From the NCBI GenBank assembly GCA_947040465.1, contig CAMRBO010000035.1, positions 1 to 5,640 of the forward strand: a stretch of DNA of 5,640 nt. Direction: 5' to 3'. The notes under the pieces were generated by a model that was given only the letters and a program-made list of their open reading frames with translations, had not been told where the DNA came from and made no database searches. Source of the stretch: an uncultured Mycoplasma sp. Its GTDB lineage: Bacteria; Bacillota_I; Bacilli_A; Mycoplasmatales; Metamycoplasmataceae. The number at the start of each line of letters is the position of its first letter. Within the stretch, counting starts at the first letter, position 1. This document shows, in pieces, positions 1-5,640 of the stretch. A program made the position numbers and the translations under genes.

Positions 1-2215
1 CATCATCACCAATTCCATCGAGTTTTTCACCATCTGCATCTAAAGGATCATATAAAAATGTTTTGGGAGGCATTGAATTAACTCAAGCAACTTTAGGAAT
101 ATACATCCCCGTTTCTTCAGAAACAAAATCTCCTCTATAATTTGTTTTATCTTCCGATTCTGAATTAAAGTACTTCTTCTTATCTTCTTCACTTAATGCA
201 GGTGATTTTCAACCATTGAGTTCAAAAAGCAAGGGGACATCATTTAATTCAACATTGACAATTAATGTATATGCTAGTTTAGAATATGATTGGGTTCCTG
301 GATCATATTCTTTTATTTCAATGGTTACATTAATTTTCTCGCCACCTTTTTTTTGCGCTAATATAAAGGGACCTAAGTCTAATTCAAACATCCCTGTGTT
401 AGGAGATAATCCAGGTATTTCTCCATTAACGAAAGGAACGAATCGTGCTGCCGTAGAACCAACTCTTTTAACAAATGGCATTTTAAATTTAAAAGGCTCT
501 TCAGTTTTATAGGTATCAATATTATTATCTTTATCCTGAGATACAACAACTCATTTAGCAACTTTGGTGTTTTGATCCGAAGGCAAATATGAACTTACAT
601 TACTAATACTTAAAGTTGATGAATTAGGTGAACTTCATTTATTAACTCCATCATTTTCAATAAGTATTTTATTATCTCTTAATTTTAATATAAAATTAAA
701 AATTTGAGGAGGTGAACCAGCTGTACTAAAATCAACACTGATTTTAGTAGAATCATTATTATATAAATAAAATACATCAATATTTTTTGTAATTTCAATT
801 CCAGAGCTATCTTTTAAAATTAAATCAAAATTTAGTTTTAGTCCATATCTCATAACTAATGGAATTTTGTCTTTTGGCATAAGAGAATAATCGCCATCAC
901 TTTGTTTAGTGTTAAGGTTTACTGAAAAATTTTCGAATTGTGATCCTAATGTTGATTGAGATAATTTATGGTCATTTATTTCTCCTGGTTTAACAAAATA
1001 ATTATCATTTAGTTCAGATACTCTATAAGGATCAATCTTAATTAACTCTTTAGGATTGTATGTTCCTGTAGAGCCCGGCATGATTTTAATGTTGATTGTC
1101 ATATCCAAACTATTCCCATTAGGAAAAAGTTTTTCCCCACCTGGACCTGTTGTTCCTAAAAAAACATCGTTATTTTTAAGAGAAAATTTTACTTTATGTT
1201 TTGCTTCAAGAGTATTATCTGATTGCGATGCAGGAGGAGTTAAATATGAAAAATCTGTTGTAGATGCATTGATTGACCCTATTTTTGTGCTTTGAATATA
1301 ATCGTTTTCGTAAAAGTTAGCAATTCTATTTTCAATTGTTGTTTTAATGGTTTTGAAATTCTTTTCACTAAAAACTTTTATATCATCAGAATAAAAAGTG
1401 ATAGGTTTCGCAATAACATCCTCAAGTTCTTTTTTAAAACCGGCAACATCTTGATGAGTATATGGCATTATTAATTGAAGGGAAGATGAACCTAAACTAC
1501 TTATTAAATGATTATATTCCCAAAAATATACACCTTCTGTTGGATGTCATCCAAAAGAATCATTTAAAACATCATTTCTCGATAAATTTAAATTTAATAA
1601 ATTATCATCAAAATTATTTTTAATATTCATCAATACATTCAAATTAATTGCATCAGCTCCGTTTTTATATAACTTTGATGAGGCTAATTCTGATTCTTTA
1701 AATGTCTTCAATAGTCCAGTCACACCTTTGTTTATAGTCATATTTCCTGAGCTCTTTCAATCTCCATCATGAAGTCTTCCGCCAAAATAATCCGAATTAA
1801 TTATTGTGTTTTTTTGAGAAAATGAAAATTTAACTAAGTTTCTTACACTGTCTGAATTTGAAATTATATAATTATTTAAAATACTATAATCAAAAGCTAC
1901 TGTTTGACTGTGTTTATGTTCTTTTTTTGGATAATCTTCTTTTTCATCACCAAACGCTCAATTACTCCATCCTGGAGTTTTTAAAGTAAAGTTAAATTTA
2001 GTAACATCAAATTCTGCTGAATTTTTTGGAGGAATATTTACTTTTTGATAATTACCGTTCTTAATAATTGGTTCATCATTAACTCTATATTTTTCAACCA
2101 TGTCTAAGTTATGGTTATAATTAATATGGAAATTATCACTTAATAAAAATGGTAATGCTAAAATAGAAGTTGTAACTCCTGAATATAAAATTATTTTCTT
2201 TGTTTTCTTATTCAT
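1..2215 (-). CDS. Large exported or N-terminally anchored surface protein (3' end outside window)
   Basis: This is an uncharacterised surface protein; 738 codons are visible and the frame is still open at the left edge. The ATG at 2215..2213 is chosen because it gives a classic export N-terminus: MNKKTKK, then a hydrophobic segment at residues 8-25 (IILYSGVTTSILALPFLL). It also overlaps the preceding stop as TAATG. Seven Trp residues (high ends 1960, 1759, 1549, 637, 553, 211, 85) are encoded by TGA and two (1969, 1522) by TGG, so the protein is intact only under translation table 4. No Cys occurs, so it is not a lipoprotein. After a polar region, the ectodomain alternates hydrophobic and polar residues, as in beta-sandwich modules. 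It has recurring Trp motifs (GDWKSSG at 151-157, NKWSSPN at 525-531, NGWKSPA at 667-673) and GGEK at 359-362 and 624-627. An acidic DPLDADGEKLDGIGDD stretch is the last visible part. I do not recognise the family; a role together with the upstream repeat protein is inferred from gene coupling. Confidence 0.93.
68..703 (-). repeat. Possible duplicated Trp-containing module in the downstream protein
   Basis: Two stretches resemble each other. Residues about 505-560 contain FNFILKL, then NKWSSPN, then TKVAKWVVV. Residues about 655-716 contain LLFELNGWKSPA, then IPKVAWVNS. The first Trp of each lies 142 residues apart, and the Trp-to-Trp distances within the copies are 28 and 42, so loop lengths differ. 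A related Trp motif, GDWKSSG, is at 151-157, and a strand-plus-Trp pattern (FNFTLKTPGWSNW) is at about 75-86. The similarity is short and judged by eye. Confidence 0.35.
2141..2194 (-). other. N-terminal signal or anchor segment of the downstream protein
   Basis: Residues 8-25 of the downstream protein form a hydrophobic stretch after four lysines in the first seven residues. No Cys follows, so lipoprotein processing is excluded. A signal-peptidase-I-like small-x-small site is not clear: the segment ends PFLLSDNFH. An uncleaved signal anchor is therefore at least as likely as a cleaved peptide. Either way the bulk of the protein is predicted outside the cell. Confidence 0.85.
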
Positions 2216-2233
2216 TATTCTTCATCCATCCTT
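2213..2233 (-). promoter_or_regulatory. Stop-start overlap (TAATG) with weak upstream Shine-Dalgarno
   Basis: The TAA stop of the upstream gene (2217..2215) shares its last A with the ATG start (2215..2213) of the downstream gene. The best ribosome-binding match is AAGGA at 2233..2229, inside the codons for the basic tail of the upstream protein. It lies about 13 nt before the ATG, which is longer than the usual 5-9 nt. A poorly spaced site plus a one-base overlap suggests that ribosomes finishing the first gene re-initiate on the second. The overlap is seen directly; coupling is inferred. Confidence 0.75.
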
Positions 2234-5200
2234 CTTCTTTTTCTGACCTTAACAACTCTTACAATAATGATTGTTCCAATAATCGCTAATAATGTAAATG
2301 CTCCAGTCAAACTTAATATCAATATTAAGTTATTGTTATCTTCATTAATTTTAGATAATCTATCTAAATAATTTTGGTGTTCTATCTTAAGTTCATCAAA
2401 TGAGATATTTTTTCTGTAAAAAACATTTCATTGATTATCCTTATCAAAGTAATAACCATCCATTAATTTTATTTCAAAATAGAAGCCATTATTATCATGA
2501 TACATTATGGCTGATTGAACCATTTTACTATTTAATGGTGATATTTGAATAATAGAATTATTATTATTAAAATTTAATAAGTATTGATAATTATCTTTAG
2601 AAAAATTTTCAAAATTATTTAAATCAAAATTGTCAAATAATTTAAATAAGAAATCATAGTTGAAATTTATTGTTGCTTCTTGTAACTCTTCAACAGGATC
2701 TCCGCTATAACGAACATTTGAAATTAAGAAGCTTTGATAAGTTTTATTTTGAGATTGACCTTTAAAGTAATAATTATTTTTCAATTCAACTTGAACATAA
2801 AAATCATTTCAATATTTACCTTTATAAATAAATATGTTTTTGATTGACTTTATATCTGCAGTATCACTAAATTTAATAAATTTCATTAATTCTTCTTCTT
2901 TATTTAAAATAAGTTCCATAGATTTAAAGTTGGCGTATTTTTTAGCATAAACAAGTAACGCATTACCATCAATCAAAAGATCAACCGCTTTTAATTCAGG
3001 AATAACGTCATTTTTATAATAGACATTGTTAACAACTATTAATTTTTCACCTTGAGAGACATCTTCATTTGAAAAATAATATCCCTCATTTAATATGATA
3101 TTAATATTTATTGTATTAGGTTCTTCTAATGGTGATGATAAAGTTATTTCTTGAATTGCCATCTTATCTCCAGTTACGAAAATGAAAAACTTTAATTTAT
3201 CATCCAAAGTTTGTAAACTTAAATTAAAATCATTAAAATTAAGATGATTCCGTGCCTCAGCAACAAAACTATCAATATCTAATTCCAAATTTGTTTCTAT
3301 TGCATTAACTTCATCGCCAATAAAAGATAAATTATTAACTAAAATTGTTTTTGTGTTTAATAAAGAGTTTGCAAATCAATATCCTTCTTTTAATGTGATA
3401 ACAAAATTAAATGATCTTTTAGCACTAGGGATTTTTACTAAGGATATTTTTTCAATAGAATTTCTATTCCCTAATTTAATATTTAGATAATTAAAGACAT
3501 TGCTGTCTTGATTTAAATTCAACATAAAATCATCTAAATTAGAAAATTTGCTAGCATTATTTCTTAAAAGATTAAAATATAAATCGATATCTATTTCCAA
3601 TGAATTTGAATTATCATTTAAGGATTTATAATAATCCTTAATATCTTGAATAGTAATAATGATTTGTGAATAAGGGTTATTATAATCATTAAAATAATAA
3701 CCACTAATTGTTTCAATATCAATAACGATTGATTTTTCCATATTAAGATAAACATTTGTTTTAAAAACAGCATCAGCAAAATAAGGTGTTGCTTTTAAAA
3801 TAGAACGAATATTGTCATTAGATATTAAGAAATTTTCTTGATGATCTCTAATAAAAGCGTTTAAATCTGTATAGGTCTCAATGTAATCTATTAGATTTCT
3901 TGGATTAACACTTAAAGCTATTTTTTCTAAAGCTAAATCTGGTTCTCCTGAAAATCTGATATTAATCACTTTGAATGTTTTGGATAAATCATTAATTTCT
4001 TGTCCTGAAAATATATATCCTGGATTTAAAGAAATAACAAAATTGAAACTTCTACCATTAGGAGCTTCAATTTTCATAGATTCGATTCCCAATTTATCTT
4101 CTGAACTTAATGAATTAAGGATTGTTCCTGATTCCAATAATAAAGCTCAATTATTATTAAATTCTGTCATAAATTCTGCAGCATCAACTTTGGTTTTAGC
4201 AAAATTTGCTAAACCTGAATAATTAAGAGAGACATCTATTGTTTTCATTTCAGGAACTATTTCCCCTTTATAAAAAATATTCCCTGATGTAAATTCTTTT
4301 TGTTGGGTTTTATTATCAAACTCAAATGAAGGTAAAATTTGAACTTCGATTTGAATTGTATGTTTATCTGGTATTTCAACAAATTTGGCGCTCACAATTT
4401 GTTTTCTATTATCTGTCAAAATATAATCAAAAACTTTATCTTTTTCAGATGCTAAAAATGTTGCAAAAGAAGTAAATAATTTTGCTTTTTGAGCTAGAGC
4501 ACTATGATTAATTTTAATATCAGATTTTTGTTTTTGAGGATATTTTATTTTTAAATCCTTAACAACGATATTTAGTTCACTCACCAACTTGTTGTTCCCA
4601 TCAATTAAGTCAACAACTTGAAAATTGGTATTTAGCTTCATAAATATGTTTAATTGACCATCTTGATTAATGCCATTCATTTGATGAGGACTAAATTCAA
4701 TTGATTGTTTATCAATAACAGCCCCTTTATTTATCCCTAAATTTGAACGAACATCAAATAATTCCAATTTGTCATTATATGATTTTTGATTTAAATCAAA
4801 AATAAATTTATCCATATCAGTGTATTTTTCTGCTTCAATAGCTATTTTTGTTTTTTCCCCTAAAAGATCTTTTGCCAAAGAAATATTAACAACTTCGTCT
4901 TTACCAGTTTTATTTACATCATAACGAATTTTTAATTCTATTTTCTCAATAAATCTATTGGGATTATTAGAAGCAATTTTCATAATCCCATATCCACTAC
5001 TAAAATTATCGGGATGGAGATATTCAAAAGAATACACTGGGTAATTAAAAGATGATAATGAAGCACCCATAGTTTTAAATGTTGGCGTTTCAAAAAGTGT
5101 TAATAATTTTTCATGCAAATCTTTTTTGACTTTAGAAAAATTACTTTCAATATTTTGCCCAGCATTATTAACATCAATATTAGAATCATCAAAAACGTCT

Positions 5201-5640
5201 GATGAATATGTTGAACTAATTGTTGTTGGAATCTTATTTTCATTAGCTTGATTAATATCTTCCAAACCATTAAGTGCTGAAAAATCAGATGGTTTGACAA
5301 TCAATGATATGAATTCTGAATTTGGCAAAGGAAAAATAAGGTTTTGAGCAATTGACTCTGTTCCTGCGGCTGAAGTAAATTGAATGTTTCTTAGTTTGTA
5401 AATTAAGTTTGATACTTTTTCTAAACCAAGTTCCATTTTAATAAATCCTTGCGAATCAGCATCTAAATAAGGTGGCATAAAAGAATGAGAAAGAATAACT
5501 TTTGAAGTTGGAGGTTCTGTTTCATCAACAACTAATTTAAAATTGATGGGATAAAAATCTTTACTATTCTTAAAAGGTATACCACCATGTGATAACTCTT
5601 CAACTTTAAAATTATTAAGAATAATATCAAATGTTTTTGT
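2215..5640 (-). CDS. Large repeat-containing surface protein with C-terminal membrane anchor (5' end outside window)
   Basis: This is an uncharacterised giant surface protein; 1,141 residues and the TAA stop (2217..2215) are visible. The reading frame is open to the right edge, so the true start lies outside; the Met near 5478 is internal, because in-frame coding continues upstream of it. Four TGA codons (2430, 2811, 3378 and 4149, high ends) must be read as Trp; there is no TGG. Window residues 1-19 look like the tail of a further repeat. Residues about 126-170 form a Ser/Thr/Asn/Asp-rich linker. Residues 328 to about 1100 hold about eight diverged repeats. Residues 1105-1127 are one hydrophobic helix, followed by a 14-residue tail with seven Lys/Arg. 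The topology predicted is a long outer ectodomain with the C-terminus inside. No cysteine and no enzyme motif is visible. It lies directly upstream of, and overlaps by one base, the next gene. Adhesion, gliding or ligand binding are possible roles but are not shown. Confidence 0.93.
2218..2328 (-). other. C-terminal transmembrane helix and basic cytoplasmic tail of the upstream protein
   Basis: Positions 2328..2260 encode 23 uncharged residues beginning LILILSLTGAF and ending IIGTIIIV, a single membrane span. Positions 2259..2218 encode the 14-residue tail RVVKVRKRRRMDEE, with seven Lys/Arg, which by the positive-inside rule lies in the cytoplasm. Just before the span, a Leu/Ile-spaced polar stretch (FDELKIEHQNYLDRLSKI) could form a short stalk helix or coiled coil. 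There is no LPxTG-like sorting motif, as expected for a wall-less bacterium. Confidence 0.9.
2320..4659 (-). repeat. Tandem array of about 98-108-residue protein repeats (seven units plus a partial one)
   Basis: These are amino-acid repeats within the upstream gene. Units begin at about 4659, 4365, 4053, 3735, 3417, 3117, 2811 and 2487 (high ends), giving lengths of 98, 104, 106, 106, 100, 102 and 108 residues, with the last cut short by the membrane anchor. Each opens with an alternating beta strand leading to a G-Y-x-F-like motif: NFVISLNPGYIF, IDIETISGYYF, NFVITLKEGYWF, INIILNEGYYF, VQVELKNNYYF, FEIKLMDGYYF. The first two are more diverged (IFMKLNTNF, VQILPSFEF). About 12-20 residues later comes a second strand plus turn, such as SKTFKVINIRFSGEP, LIVVNNVYYKND and FLISNVRYSGDP. 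A helix-like segment around FM or FI follows (for example LDDFMLNLNQDSN, AAEFMTEFNNN). The copies are diverged and I see no long DNA identity. The units may be Ig-like or of the mycoplasma lipoprotein-associated type; this is unproven. Confidence 0.8.
5130..5265 (-). other. Ser/Thr/Asn/Asp-rich linker in the upstream protein
   Basis: Window residues about 126-170 of the upstream protein are polar and low in hydrophobics (for example PTTISSTYSSDVFDDSNIDV). They separate the first part of the visible ectodomain from a short, predicted-helical Lys/Glu/Leu segment (KVKKDLHEKLLTLFE) and then the regular repeats. It is most likely a flexible or exposed linker between modules. No proteolytic motif can be assigned. 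Confidence 0.55.
5584..5640 (-). repeat. Tail of a further, upstream repeat unit
   Basis: The first visible residues of the upstream gene, TKTFDIILNNFKVEEL, resemble the second-strand segment of the later repeats (SKTFKVINIRFSGEPDLAL, NTKTILVNNLSFIGDEV). This suggests that more repeats lie beyond the right edge and that the ectodomain is considerably longer than what is seen here. The match is by eye over a short stretch. Confidence 0.5.

Noticed and set aside
216..512. Plus-strand ORF of 98 codons
   Set aside because: It lies wholly antisense to the intact minus-strand surface-protein gene and has no plausible domain. It is a by-product of the opposite-strand codons.
1056..1474. Plus-strand ORFs of about 79 and 60 codons
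   Set aside because: Both are antisense to the same continuous minus-strand frame, have no recognisable protein features, and are best explained as shadows.
635..1741. Decay of the region into a series of pseudogene fragments
   Set aside because: Every apparent internal stop in the two frames is TGA, never TAA or TAG, and the pieces are in register. This is the mollicute genetic code, not gene decay.
2141..2215. Lipoprotein signal peptide on the downstream protein
   Set aside because: There is a basic, hydrophobic N-terminus but no cysteine after it, or anywhere in the visible protein, so lipid attachment is not possible.
2216..2330. Separate promoter for the downstream gene inside the end of the upstream gene
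   Set aside because: The sequence is so AT-rich that TATAAT-like hexamers are expected by chance. No convincing -35/-10 pair with a clear relation to the ATG was seen, and the one-base overlap favours co-transcription.
3971..4222. Plus-strand ORF of 83 codons
   Set aside because: It is antisense to the repeat array of the upstream gene and carries no independent support.
1..5640. Assignment of the genes as gli349/gli521 or MIB/MIP
   Set aside because: The size, repeat architecture and pairing are reminiscent, but I cannot recognise diagnostic sequence. The anchor arrangement does not clearly fit what I know of those proteins, so no gene symbol is given.

Overview
The window comes from a mollicute (Mycoplasma-type) genome. 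It is strongly AT-rich, both proteins are rich in Asn, Lys, Ile, Phe and Ser, and both genes stay open only if TGA is read as tryptophan. By my count 11 of the 13 Trp codons are TGA and 2 are TGG. Read with the standard code, the region looks like a string of broken ORFs. Read with translation table 4, it is two very long genes on the minus strand that fill every base.

Reading 5'->3' on the minus strand, the first gene enters from the right edge (its start lies beyond position 5640) and ends with TAA at 2217..2215. The visible 1,141 residues are a less regular, Ser/Asn-linker-containing part, then an array of diverged repeats of about 98-108 residues, then a short juxtamembrane stretch, one C-terminal membrane helix and a very basic cytoplasmic tail. 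It looks like a large type I surface protein held in the membrane by its C-terminus.

The second gene starts at 2215, sharing one base with the stop codon of the first (TAATG), and runs off the left edge still open after 738 codons. It has a basic N-terminus and one hydrophobic signal or anchor segment without a lipobox cysteine. A large, beta-prone, Trp/Gly-motif ectodomain follows. It is also a surface protein, anchored or exported from its N-terminus.

The one-base overlap and absence of any intergenic space imply one transcript and probably coupled translation, so the two proteins are likely made together and may work on the same surface structure. Neither can be named with confidence. Tandem repeats of about 100 residues in giant, cysteine-free surface proteins recall the leg and gliding proteins of Mycoplasma mobile and M. 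pulmonis and the repeated 'lipoprotein-associated' domains of Ureaplasma and Mycoplasma. These are architectural parallels, not identifications. I saw no RNA genes, mobile elements, CRISPR, terminators or convincing promoters, and there is no non-coding stretch to describe.
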